A stretch of 64,000 nucleotides of DNA from Loxodes magnus (lineage: Eukaryota > Ciliophora > Karyorelictea > Loxodida > Loxodidae): assembly GCA_946699065.1 (NCBI GenBank), contig CAMPDV010001941.1:1-64000 (forward strand), written 5' to 3'. This document shows positions 1 through 11,212 of the stretch, piece after piece. Positions within the stretch are counted from its first letter, which is position 1. Each line of letters begins with the position of its first letter. A model generated the notes under the pieces. The model was given only the letters and a program-made list of their open reading frames with translations, made no database searches and was not told the origin of the DNA. The position numbers and the translations under genes are program-made.

Positions 1-79
1 AAAAGTGATGCAAATCGAATGAAATATGAATTTGCAAATAAATTGACAAAGAAAGATAATGAATCAAAAATAGTGGTAC

Positions 80-96
80 TCCCGAGTCTAATGAAA
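80..96 (-). other. CENP-B-box-like motif (unit 1 copy, repeated in each unit)
   Basis: The + strand reads CCCG at 81-84, T at 87 and TGAA at 92-95. The reverse complement of the CENP-B box essential bases is CCCG-nn-T-nnnn-CGAA, so 8 of 9 essential positions agree; the mismatch is T for C in the CpG of the last block. The site is kept in every unit that I checked, in both subfamilies. CENP-B boxes are established in mammalian alpha and minor satellites. Box-like motifs are reported in satellites of other animals, often without proof of binding. Here it is only a resemblance, in a very AT-rich unit where a GC-rich island stands out. Confidence 0.35.
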
Positions 97-189
97 GAAA
101 ACACAAGAAAATGTAAAATATCTACTGGCAGAATAAAGAAAGTAAAGTAATAAATATGCAAAATTAGTAATAAAAATAAAATAAAGTCA

Positions 190-690
190 ATAAATAATTT
201 TAGTCGAATAATAAAACTGCAATAAAAATGATATATAAAATTTTGAGTATAAAAGTGCTTGAAGAATGAAAAATAAGAATCAAAACATTAATAAAGTCAC
301 AAGCGTAATATGTATAAATTAAGAAGAAATGAAAAATAAAGTATATCGTAATGAATGAATAAATGATACGAAAAACAGCAGATAAATGTAAAATAAATAA
401 TAAATGTAATGAAATAAATATAAAAAAACATGTGAATGAGGATAATAAAAATGTTAAAATAGGATATGAAAGAGGATAAACGAGGGTGAACGGGTTACGT
501 TTTCTGTACGAGAAATAGGATTTGATTAGGCCATAGAAGTTGATTAAAGTAAAGCAAAAAAGATTATTGCATAAAGGAGCAACACGCATAACATTAAAAT
601 AGAATAATATGATATAAAATAATATAAAAAACAAGTTAAATAAGAATTAGAAAGTGAGAAATATGAAAAATAAATAGCAATGCCAAAAAG
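190..690. other. nearly invariant core of the 920-bp unit (unit 1 copy)
   Basis: In all 20 near-complete units, positions about 190 to 690 align without any indel that I could find. Only three two-state sites recur: A/T near 327, AAAA/TTAAA-type near 455, and A/G near 573. A further A/G and T/A pair lies at the right edge near 692-693. This contrasts with the rest of the unit, where all deletions, insertions and most substitutions occur. Either this part is homogenised more often by exchange, or it is under some constraint, for example protein binding. The sequence alone does not decide between them. Confidence 0.65.
479..521. other. GC-rich patch with a short inverted repeat inside the core
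   Basis: This stretch has clustered G and five CpG or near-CpG steps in an otherwise A-rich unit. At 501-515, TTTCT and AGAAA form 5-bp arms around GTACG, an inverted repeat that could be a small hairpin or a dyad binding site. No variant of this patch was seen in any unit. The function is unknown. The arms are short enough to be chance, so the conservation and GC contrast carry more weight than the hairpin. Confidence 0.4.
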
Positions 691-799
691 ATATAAATAA
701 ATGTCATAATTTGTATATAAAAAAGCACAGAATAAGAAATAAGCCTCGTGAGTATAATAAATATGACTGAAAAAAGACAACAAACATAAAAATATTGTT

Positions 800-810
800 C
801 CAGAGTCTAA
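800..810 (+). other. copy 1 of an 11-bp motif, CCNGNGTCTAA
   Basis: Reads CCAGAGTCTAA in unit 1. It lies 77 bp before the copy at 877 and on the same strand. It is the most diverged of the three copies in each unit, with A in place of the third C. In the eroded unit around 3765-3780 the GTCTAA half is lost, while unit 14 retains the motif. Confidence 0.55.
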
Positions 811-870
811 AAGATATGATTGATATGAAAAACATAGATAAATGAAAAGATTATCTAAATGGGACCCCCG

Positions 871-887
871 CGTCTAATATATATGAG
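871..887 (+). other. GC-rich element with copy 2 of the 11-bp motif
   Basis: Positions 871-880 read GGGACCCCCG, and 877-887 read CCCGCGTCTAA. This is the most C-rich spot in the unit and holds two adjacent CpG. It shares CCCGnGTCTAAT with the copy at 81-92 of the next unit, 124 bp further on. It matches only 6 of the 9 CENP-B box essential bases. In unit 14 (near 12030) the leading GGG part is deleted while CCCCCGCGTCTAA remains. Confidence 0.55.
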
Positions 888-3680
888 TTGCTATAAAACT
901 GACATAAAAAAGCTGCGAATAAAAGTGATGCAAATCGAATGAAATATGAATTTGCAAATAAATTGACAAAGAAAGATAATGAATCAAAAATAGTGGTACT
1001 CCCGAGTCTAATGAAAGAAAACACAAGAAAATGTAAAATATCTACTGGCAGAATAAAGAAAGTAAAGTAATAAATATGCAAAATTAGTAATAAAAATAAA
1101 ATAAAGTCAATAAATAATTTTAGTCGAATAATAAAACTGCAATAAAAATGATATATAAAATTTTGAGTATAAAAGTGCTTGAAGAATGAAAAATAAGAAT
1201 CAAAACATTAATAAAGTCACAAGCGTAATATGTATAAATTAAGAAGAAATGAAAAATAAAGTATATCGTAATGAATGAATAAATGATACGAAAAACAGCA
1301 GATAAATGTAAAATAAATAATAAATGTAATGAAATAAATATAAAAAAACATGTGAATGAGGATAATAAAAATGTTAAAATAGGATATGAAAGAGGATAAA
1401 CGAGGGTGAACGGGTTACGTTTTCTGTACGAGAAATAGGATTTGATTAGGCCATAGAAGTTGATTAAAGTAAAGCAAAAAAGATTATTGCATAAAGGAGC
1501 AACACGCATAACATTAAAATAGAATAATATGATATAAAATAATATAAAAAACAAGTTAAATAAGAATTAGAAAGTGAGAAATATGAAAAATAAATAGCAA
1601 TGCCAAAAAGATATAAATAAATGTCATAATTTGTATATAAAAAAGCACAGAATAAGAAATAAGCCTCGTGAGTATAATAAATATGACTGAAAAAAGACAA
1701 CAAACATAAAAATATTGTTCCAGAGTCTAAAAGATATGATTGATATGAAAAACATAGATAAATGAAAAGATTATCTAAATGGGACCCCCGCGTCTAATAT
1801 ATATGAGTTGCTATAAAACTGACATAAAAAAGCTGCGAATAAAAGTGATGCAAATCGAATGAAATATGAATTTGCAAATAAATTGACAAAGAAAGATAAT
1901 GAATCAAAAATAGTGGTACTCCCGAGTCTAATGAAAGAAAACACAAGAAAATGTAAAATATCTACTGGCAGAATAAAGAAAGTAAAGTAATAAATATGAA
2001 AAATTAGTAATAAAAATAAAATAAAGTCAATAAATAATTTTAGTCGAATAATAAAACTGCAATAAAAATGATATATAAAATTTTGAGTATAAAAGTGCTT
2101 GAAGAATGAAAAATAAGAATCAAAACATTAATAAAGTCACAAGCGTAATATGTATAAATTAAGAAGAAATGAAAAATAAAGTATATCGTAATGAATGAAT
2201 AAATGATACGAAAAACAGCAGATAAATGTAAAATAAATAATAAATGTAATGAAATAAATATAAAAAAACATGTGAATGAGGATAATAAAAATGTTAAAAT
2301 AGGATATGAAAGAGGATAAACGAGGGTGAACGGGTTACGTTTTCTGTACGAGAAATAGGATTTGATTAGGCCATAGAAGTTGATTAAAGTAAAGCAAAAA
2401 AGATTATTGCATAAAGGAGCAACACGCATAACATTAAAATAGAATAATATGATATAAAATAATATAAAAAACAAGTTAAATAAGAATTAGAAAGTGAGAA
2501 ATATGAAAAATAAATAGCAATGCCAAAAAGATATAAATAAATGTCATAATTTGTATATAAAAAAGCACAGAATAAGAAATAAGCCTCGTGAGTATAATAA
2601 ATATGACTGAAAAAAGACAACAAACATAAAAATATTGTTCCAGAGTCTAAAAGATATGATTGATATGAAAAACATAGATAAATGAAAAGATTATCTAAAT
2701 GGGACCCCCGCGTCTAATATATATGAGTTGCTATAAAACTGACATAAAAAAGCTGCGAATAAAAGTGATGCAAATCGAATGAAATATGAATTTGCAAATA
2801 AATTGACAAAGAAAGATAATGAATCAAAAATAGTGGTACTCCCGAGTCTAATGAAAGAAAACACAAGAAAATGTAAAATATCTACTGGCAGAATAAAGAA
2901 AGTAAAGTAATAAATATGCAAAATTAGTAATAAAAATAAAATAAAGTCAATAAATAATTTTAGTCGAATAATAAAACTGCAATAAAAATGATATATAAAA
3001 TTTTGAGTATAAAAGTGCTTGAAGAATGAAAAATAAGAATCAAAACATTAATAAAGTCACAAGCGTAATATGTATAAATTAAGAAGAAATGAAAAATAAA
3101 GTATATCGTAATGAATGAATAAATGATACGAAAAACAGCAGATAAATGTAAAATAAATAATAAATGTAATGAAATAAATATAAAAAAACATGTGAATGAG
3201 GATAATAAAAATGTTAAAATAGGATATGAAAGAGGATAAACGAGGGTGAACGGGTTACGTTTTCTGTACGAGAAATAGGATTTGATTAGGCCATAGAAGT
3301 TGATTAAAGTAAAGCAAAAAAGATTATTGCATAAAGGAGCAACACGCATAACATTAAAATAGAATAATATGATATAAAATAATATAAAAAACAAGTTAAA
3401 TAAGAATTAGAAAGTGAGAAATATGAAAAATAAATAGCAATGCCAAAAAGATATAAATAAATGTCATAATTTGTATATAAAAAAGCACAGAATAAGAAAT
3501 AAGCCTCGTGAGTATAATAAATATGACTGAAAAAAGACAACAAACATAAAAATATTGTTCCAGAGTCTAAAAGATATGATTGATATGAAAGACATAGATA
3601 AATGAAAAGATTATCTAAATGGGACCCCCGCGTCTAATATATATGAGTTGCTATAAAACTGACATAAAAAAGCTGCGAAT

Positions 3681-3872
3681 AAAAGTAATGCTAATCGAAT
3701 GAAATATGAATTAATAAGCGTGAGTAAATAAATATGACTGAAAAAAGACAACAAACATAAAAAATTGTTCCAGATAAAAGAATGATTGAATGAAAAAATA
3801 GTGAAAAGATTATCTAAATGGGACCCCCGCGTCTAATATATATGAGTTGCCTGACATAAAAAAGCTGCGAAT
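3681..3872. repeat. unit fragment: internal deletion joins unit start to unit end
   Basis: The first 30 or so bases of a type-B-like unit are joined directly, near 3712, to a sequence matching unit positions about 738-920. The join therefore removes about 700 bp, including the whole core. The right-hand piece has further small deletions (about 20 bp in total), for example within the GAGTCTAAAAG motif and around ATAAATGAAAAG. It is the only unit missing its core. Unequal exchange or replication slippage between mispaired units would give this structure. Confidence 0.8.
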
Positions 3873-4773
3873 AAAAGTGATGCAAATCGAATGAAAATGA
3901 ATTTGCACAAAGAAAGAAATGAATCAAAAATAGTGGTACTCCCGAGTCTAATGAAAGAAAACACAAGAAAAGTAAAATAATGGCAGAAAAGAAAGTAAAG
4001 TAATAAATATGCAAAATTAGTAATAAAAATAAAATAAAGTCAATAAATAATTTTAGTCGAATAATAAAACTGCAATAAAAATGATATATAAAATTTTGAG
4101 TATAAAAGTGCTTGAAGAATGAAAAATAAGAATCAAAACATTAATAAAGTCACAAGCGTAATATGTATAAATTAAGAAGAAATGAAAAATAAAGTATATC
4201 GTAATGAATGAATAAATGATACGAAAAACAGCAGATAAATGTAAAATAAATAATAAATGTAATGAAATAAATATAAAAAAACATGTGAATGAGGATAATA
4301 AAAATGTTTAAATAGGATATGAAAGAGGATAAACGAGGGTGAACGGGTTACGTTTTCTGTACGAGAAATAGGATTTGATTAGGCCATAGAAGTTGATTAA
4401 AGTAAAGCAAAAAAGATTATTGCATAAAGGAGCAACACGCATAACATTAAAATAGAATAATATGATATAAAATAATATAAAAAACAAGTTAAATAAGAAT
4501 TAGAAAGTGAGAAATATGAAAAATAAATAGCAATGCCAAAAAGATAAAAATAAATGTCATAATTTGTATATAAAAAAGCACAGAATAAGAAATAAGCCTC
4601 GTGAGTATAATAAATATGACTGAAAAAAGACAACAAACATAAAAATATTGTTCCAGAGTCTAAAAGATATGATTGATATGAAAGACATAGATAAATGAAA
4701 AGATTATCTAAATGGGACCCCCGCGTCTAATATATATGAGTTGCTATAAAACTGACATAAAAAAGCTGCGAAT
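3873..4773. repeat. unit 6, left end eroded by small deletions (901 bp)
   Basis: Positions 3873-4010 match unit positions 1-150 but lack several short pieces, mostly AT-rich. The piece between TTTGCA and CAAAGAAAG is reduced, and TATCTACTGG becomes TAATGG. From about 4010 on the unit is normal. It carries the TTTAAATAGG variant near 4306 seen in type B. The erosion is continuous with that of the preceding fragment, giving one damaged stretch at about 3712-4010. Confidence 0.8.
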
Positions 4774-5692
4774 AAAAGTAATGCTAATCGAATGAAATAT
4801 GAATTTGCAAATAAATTGACAAAGAAAGATAATGAAATAAAAATAGTGGTACTCCCGAGTCTAATGAAGAAAACACAAGAAAATGTAAAATATCTACTGG
4901 CAGAATAAAGAAAGTAAAGTAATAAATATGCAAAATTAGTAATAAAAATAAAATAAAGTCAATAAATAATTTTAGTCGAATAATAAAACTGCAATAAAAA
5001 TGATATATAAAATTTTGAGTATAAAAGTGCTTGAAGAATGAAAAATAAGAATCAAAACATTAATAAAGTCACAAGCGTAATATGTATAAATTAAGAAGAA
5101 ATGAAAAATAAAGTATATCGTAATGAATGAATAAATGATACGAAAAACAGCAGATAAATGTAAAATAAATAATAAATGTAATGAAATAAATATAAAAAAA
5201 CATGTGAATGAGGATAATAAAAATGTTAAAATAGGATATGAAAGAGGATAAACGAGGGTGAACGGGTTACGTTTTCTGTACGAGAAATAGGATTTGATTA
5301 GGCCATAGAAGTTGATTAAAGTAAAGCAAAAAAGATTATTGCATAAAGGAGCAACACGCATAACATTAAAATAGAATAATATGATATAAAATAATATAAA
5401 AAACAAGTTAAATAAGAATTAGAAAGTGAGAAATATGAAAAATAAATAGCAATGCCAAAAAGATGAAAATAAATGTCATAATTTGTATATAAAAAAGCAC
5501 AGAATAAGAAATAAGCCTCGTGAGTATAATAAATATGACTGAAAAAAGACAACAAACATAAAAATATTGTTCCAGAGTCTAAAAGATATGATTGATATGA
5601 AAGACATAGATAAATGAAAAGATTATCTAAATGGGACCCCCGCGTCTAATATATATGAATTGCTATAAAACTGACATAAAAAAGCTGCGAAT
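4774..5692. repeat. unit 7, A/B hybrid unit (919 bp)
   Basis: It begins as type B (GTAATGCTAATCG, then GAAATAAAAATAG) but has the type A forms AAATGTAAAATATCTACTGG and GTATAAATT. One A is missing in ATGAAGAAAAC near 4865. The right part has GATGAAAATAAATG, shared with the next two units. It therefore sits at the A-to-B boundary as a recombinant. Confidence 0.75.
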
Positions 5693-8600
5693 AAAAGTAA
5701 TGCTAATCGAATGAAATATGAATTTGCAAATAAATTGACAAAGAAAGATAATGAAATAAAAATAGTGGTACTCCCGAGTCTAATGAACGAAAACACAAGA
5801 AAATTAAAATATTCTAATGGCAGAATAAAGAAAGTAAAGTAATAAATATGCAAAATTAGTAATAAAAATAAAATAAAGTCAATAAATAATTTTAGTCGAA
5901 TAATAAAACTGCAATAAAAATGATATATAAAATTTTGAGTATAAAAGTGCTTGAAGAATGAAAAATAAGAATCAAAACATTAATAAAGTCACAAGCGTAA
6001 TATGTATATATTAAGAAGAAATGAAAAATAAAGTATATCGTAATGAATGAATAAATGATACGAAAAACAGCAGATAAATGTAAAATAAATAATAAATGTA
6101 ATGAAATAAATATAAAAAAACATGTGAATGAGGATAATAAAAATGTTAAAATAGGATATGAAAGAGGATAAACGAGGGTGAACGGGTTACGTTTTCTGTA
6201 CGAGAAATAGGATTTGATTAGGCCATAGAAGTTGATTAAAGTAAAGCAAAAAAGATTATTGCATGAAGGAGCAACACGCATAACATTAAAATAGAATAAT
6301 ATGATATAAAATAATATAAAAAACAAGTTAAATAAGAATTAGAAAGTGAGAAATATGAAAAATAAATAGCAATGCCAAAAAGATGAAAATAAATGTCATA
6401 ATTTGTATATAAAAAAGCACAGAATAAGAAATAAGCCTCGTGAGTATAATAAATATGACTGAAAAAAGACAACAAACATAAAAATATTGTTCCAGAGTCT
6501 AAAAGATATGATTGATATGAAAGACATAGATAAATGAAAAGATTATCTAAATGGGACCCCCGCGTCTAATATATATGAGTTGCTATAAAACTGACATAAA
6601 AAAGCTGCGAATAAAAGTAATGCTAATCGAATGAAATATGAATTTGCAAATAAATTGACAAAGAAAGATAATGAAATAAAAATAGTGGTACTCCCGAGTC
6701 TAATGAACGAAAACACAAGAAAATTAAAATATTCTAATGGCAGAATAAAGAAAGTAAAGTAATAAATATGCAAAATTAGTAATAAAAATAAAATAAAGTC
6801 AATAAATAATTTTAGTCGAATAATAAAACTGCAATAAAAATGATATATAAAATTTTGAGTATAAAAGTGCTTGAAGAATGAAAAATAAGAATCAAAACAT
6901 TAATAAAGTCACAAGCGTAATATGTATATATTAAGAAGAAATGAAAAATAAAGTATATCGTAATGAATGAATAAATGATACGAAAAACAGCAGATAAATG
7001 TAAAATAAATAATAAATGTAATGAAATAAATATAAAAAAACATGTGAATGAGGATAATAAAAATGTTTAAATAGGATATGAAAGAGGATAAACGAGGGTG
7101 AACGGGTTACGTTTTCTGTACGAGAAATAGGATTTGATTAGGCCATAGAAGTTGATTAAAGTAAAGCAAAAAAGATTATTGCATAAAGGAGCAACACGCA
7201 TAACATTAAAATAGAATAATATGATATAAAATAATATAAAAAACAAGTTAAATAAGAATTAGAAAGTGAGAAATATGAAAAATAAATAGCAATGCCAAAA
7301 AGATGAAAATAAATGTCATAATTTGTATATAAAAAAGCACAGAATAAGAAATAAGCCTCGTGAGTATAATAAATATGACTGAAAAAAGACAACAAACATA
7401 AAAATATTGTTCCAGAGTCTAAAAGATATGATTGATATGAAAAACATAGATAAATGAAAAGATTATCTAAATGGGACCCCCGCGTCTAATATATATGAAT
7501 TGCTATAAAACTGACATAAAAAAGCTGCGAATAAAAGTAATGCTAATCGAATGAAATATGAATTTGCAAATAAATTGACAAAGAAAGATAATGAAATAAA
7601 AATAGTGGTACTCCCGAGTCTAATGAACGAAAACACAAGAAAATTAAAATATTCTAATGGCAGAATAAAGAAAGTAAAGTAATAAATATGCAAAATTAGT
7701 AATAAAAATAAAATAAAGTCAATAAATAATTTTAGTCGAATAATAAAACTGCAATAAAAATGATATATAAAATTTTGAGTATAAAAGTGCTTGAAGAATG
7801 AAAAATAAGAATCAAAACATTAATAAAGTCACAAGCGTAATATGTATATATTAAGAAGAAATGAAAAATAAAGTATATCGTAATGAATGAATAAATGATA
7901 CGAAAAACAGCAGATAAATGTAAAATAAATAATAAATGTAATGAAATAAATATAAAAAAACATGTGAATGAGGATAATAAAAATGTTTAAATAGGATATG
8001 AAAGAGGATAAACGAGGGTGAACGGGTTACGTTTTCTGTACGAGAAATAGGATTTGATTAGGCCATAGAAGTTGATTAAAGTAAAGCAAAAAAGATTATT
8101 GCATAAAGGAGCAACACGCATAACATTAAAATAGAATAATATGATATAAAATAATATAAAAAACAAGTTAAATAAGAATTAGAAAGTGAGAAATATGAAA
8201 AATAAATAGCAATGCCAAAAAGATAAAAATAAATGTCATAATTTGTATATAAAAAAGCACAGAATAAGAAATAAGCCTCGTGAGTATAATAAATATGACT
8301 GAAAAAAGACAACAAACATAAAAATATTGTTCCAGAGTCTAAAAGATATGATTGATATGAAAGACATAGATAAATGAAAAGATTATCTAAATGGGACCCC
8401 CGCGTCTAATATATATGAATTGCTATAAAACTGACATAAAAAAGCTGCGAATAAAAGTAATGCTAATCGAATGAAATATGAATTTGCAAATAAATTGACA
8501 AAGAAAGATAATGAAATAAAAATAGTGGTACTCCCGAGTCTAATGAACGAAAACACAAGAAAATTAAAATATTCTAATGGCAGAATAAAGAAAGTAAAGT

Positions 8601-11212
8601 AATAAATATGCAAAATTAGTAATAAAAATAAAATAAAGTCAATAAATAATTTTAGTCGAATAATAAAACTGCAATAAAAATGATATATAAAATTTTGAGT
8701 ATAAAAGTGCTTGAAGAATGAAAAATAAGAATCAAAACATTAATAAAGTCACAAGCGTAATATGTATATATTAAGAAGAAATGAAAAATAAAGTATATCG
8801 TAATGAATGAATAAATGATACGAAAAACAGCAGATAAATGTAAAATAAATAATAAATGTAATGAAATAAATATAAAAAAACATGTGAATGAGGATAATAA
8901 AAATGTTTAAATAGGATATGAAAGAGGATAAACGAGGGTGAACGGGTTACGTTTTCTGTACGAGAAATAGGATTTGATTAGGCCATAGAAGTTGATTAAA
9001 GTAAAGCAAAAAAGATTATTGCATGAAGGAGCAACACGCATAACATTAAAATAGAATAATATGATATAAAATAATATAAAAAACAAGTTAAATAAGAATT
9101 AGAAAGTGAGAAATATGAAAAATAAATAGCAATGCCAAAAAGATAAAAATAAATGTCATAATTTGTATATAAAAAAGCACAGAATAAGAAATAAGCCTCG
9201 TGAGTATAATAAATATGACTGAAAAAAGACAACAAACATAAAAATATTGTTCCAGAGTCTAAAAGATATGATTGATATGAAAGACATAGATAAATGAAAA
9301 GATTATCTAAATGGGACCCCCGCGTCTAATATATATGAGTTGCTATAAAACTGACATAAAAAAGCTGCGAATAAAAGTAATGCTAATCGAATGAAATATG
9401 AATTTGCAAATAAATTGACAAAGAAAGATAATGAAATAAAAATAGTGGTACTCCCGAGTCTAATGAACGAAAACACAAGAAAATTAAAATATTCTAATGG
9501 CAGAATAAAGAAAGTAAAGTAATAAATATGCAAAATTAGTAATAAAAATAAAATAAAGTCAATAAATAATTTTAGTCGAATAATAAAACTGCAATAAAAA
9601 TGATATATAAAATTTTGAGTATAAAAGTGCTTGAAGAATGAAAAATAAGAATCAAAACATTAATAAAGTCACAAGCGTAATATGTATATATTAAGAAGAA
9701 ATGAAAAATAAAGTATATCGTAATGAATGAATAAATGATACGAAAAACAGCAGATAAATGTAAAATAAATAATAAATGTAATGAAATAAATATAAAAAAA
9801 CATGTGAATGAGGATAATAAAAATGTTTAAATAGGATATGAAAGAGGATAAACGAGGGTGAACGGGTTACGTTTTCTGTACGAGAAATAGGATTTGATTA
9901 GGCCATAGAAGTTGATTAAAGTAAAGCAAAAAAGATTATTGCATGAAGGAGCAACACGCATAACATTAAAATAGAATAATATGATATAAAATAATATAAA
10001 AAACAAGTTAAATAAGAATTAGAAAGTGAGAAATATGAAAAATAAATAGCAATGCCAAAAAGATAAAAATAAATGTCATAATTTGTATATAAAAAAGCAC
10101 AGAATAAGAAATAAGCCTCGTGAGTATAATAAATATGACTGAAAAAAGACAACAAACATAAAAATATTGTTCCAGAGTCTAAAAGATATGATTGATATGA
10201 AAGACATAGATAAATGAAAAGATTATCTAAATGGGACCCCCGCGTCTAATATATATGAATTGCTATAAAACTGACATAAAAAAGCTGCGAATAAAAGTGA
10301 TGCAAATCGAATGAAATATGAATTTGCAAATAAATTGACAAAGAAAGATAATGAAATAAAAATAGTGGTACTCCCGAGTCTAATGAACGAAAACACAAGA
10401 AAATTAAAATATTCTAATGGCAGAATAAAGAAAGTAAAGTAATAAATATGCAAAATTAGTAATAAAAATAAAATAAAGTCAATAAATAATTTTAGTCGAA
10501 TAATAAAACTGCAATAAAAATGATATATAAAATTTTGAGTATAAAAGTGCTTGAAGAATGAAAAATAAGAATCAAAACATTAATAAAGTCACAAGCGTAA
10601 TATGTATATATTAAGAAGAAATGAAAAATAAAGTATATCGTAATGAATGAATAAATGATACGAAAAACAGCAGATAAATGTAAAATAAATAATAAATGTA
10701 ATGAAATAAATATAAAAAAACATGTGAATGAGGATAATAAAAATGTTTAAATAGGATATGAAAGAGGATAAACGAGGGTGAACGGGTTACGTTTTCTGTA
10801 CGAGAAATAGGATTTGATTAGGCCATAGAAGTTGATTAAAGTAAAGCAAAAAAGATTATTGCATGAAGGAGCAACACGCATAACATTAAAATAGAATAAT
10901 ATGATATAAAATAATATAAAAAACAAGTTAAATAAGAATTAGAAAGTGAGAAATATGAAAAATAAATAGCAATGCCAAAAAGATAAAAATAAATGTCATA
11001 ATTTGTATATAAAAAAGCACAGAATAAGAAATAAGCCTCGTGAGTATAATAAATATGACTGAAAAAAGACAACAAACATAAAAATATTGTTCCAGAGTCT
11101 AAAAGATATGATTGATATGAAAAACATAGATAAATGAAAAGATTATCTAAATGGGACCCCCGCGTCTAATATATATGAGTTGCTATAAAACTGACATAAA
11201 AAAGCTGCGAAT
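5693..11212. repeat. units 8-13, subfamily B block
   Basis: Six consecutive units of exactly 920 bp. Type B is marked by GTAATGCTAATCG, GAAATAAAAATAG, ATGAACGAAAAC, AAATTAAAATATTCTAATGG and GTATATATT. Sub-variants change from unit to unit: TTTAAATAGG from unit 9 on; GCATGAAGG in 8, 11, 12 and 13; GATGAAAATAAA in 8-9, then GATAAAAATAAA in 10-13. Unit 13 (10293) starts with the type A GTGATGCAAATCG but is otherwise B. Neighbours resemble each other most, the pattern expected from local exchange. Confidence 0.8.

Larger units (their letters stand above)
1..920. repeat. reference unit of the 920-bp satellite
   Basis: Unit 1, used here to number positions in all units. From left to right it has a labile left part (1-190) with a GC-rich motif at 81-91, then a nearly invariant core (190-690) containing the most GC-rich patch (479-521). 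A labile right part (690-920) carries related GC-rich motifs at 800-810 and 877-887. A-tracts are frequent throughout. It contains 15 CpG by hand count, against about 12 expected from base composition, so CpG is not depleted. The period of 920 is not a multiple of three, so no reading frame can continue from unit to unit. No internal perfect sub-period was found, although the repeated 11-bp motif hints at an older, shorter ancestor. Confidence 0.93.
1..3680. repeat. units 1-4, subfamily A block
   Basis: Four units of exactly 920 bp with no indel. Type A is marked by GTGATGCAAATCG near unit position 5, GAATCAAAAATAG near 61, ATGAAAGAAAA near 91, TATCTACTGGC near 119 and GTATAAATT near 322. Units 1, 2 and 4 look identical apart from AAACATAG against AGACATAG near 831 in unit 4. 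Unit 3 differs by TATGAAAAATT for TATGCAAAATT near 176. Such near-identity implies recent amplification or strong homogenisation. Confidence 0.85.

Noticed and set aside
140-150. Shared 11-mer AAGTAAAGTAA between the 920-bp unit and the reverse complement of the 80-bp monomer
   Set aside because: Flanking bases do not align well, and both sequences are about 76% A+T with many AAGT-like words, so chance is the simplest explanation. No other convincing homology between the two satellites was seen.
501-515. Transcription terminator or hairpin RNA at TTTCT-GTACG-AGAAA
   Set aside because: The stem is 5 bp and AT-rich, with no U-tract in a meaningful position and no gene upstream. Kept only as a conserved inverted repeat.
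200-634. Recurrent 144-residue open frame on the minus strand of the 920-bp unit (13 copies)
   Set aside because: It starts with TTG, is rich in F, I, Y and L as expected from the complement of purine-rich AT DNA, and has no recognisable domain. Seven of the 20 units carry the TTTAAATAGG variant that puts a stop in this frame, so there is no sign of coding constraint.
544-783. Recurrent 79-residue open frame on the minus strand
   Set aside because: Same low-complexity composition and TTG start. It overlaps the 144-residue frame and runs into the labile part of the unit, where units 14 and 18 disrupt it. No family resemblance.
851-1081. Recurrent 76-residue open frame across the unit border, minus strand
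   Set aside because: It depends on a TTG that is lost whenever the TATGAAAAATT variant is present (for example unit 3 and units 18-22). Its length and reading frame vary among units through 1-bp indels.
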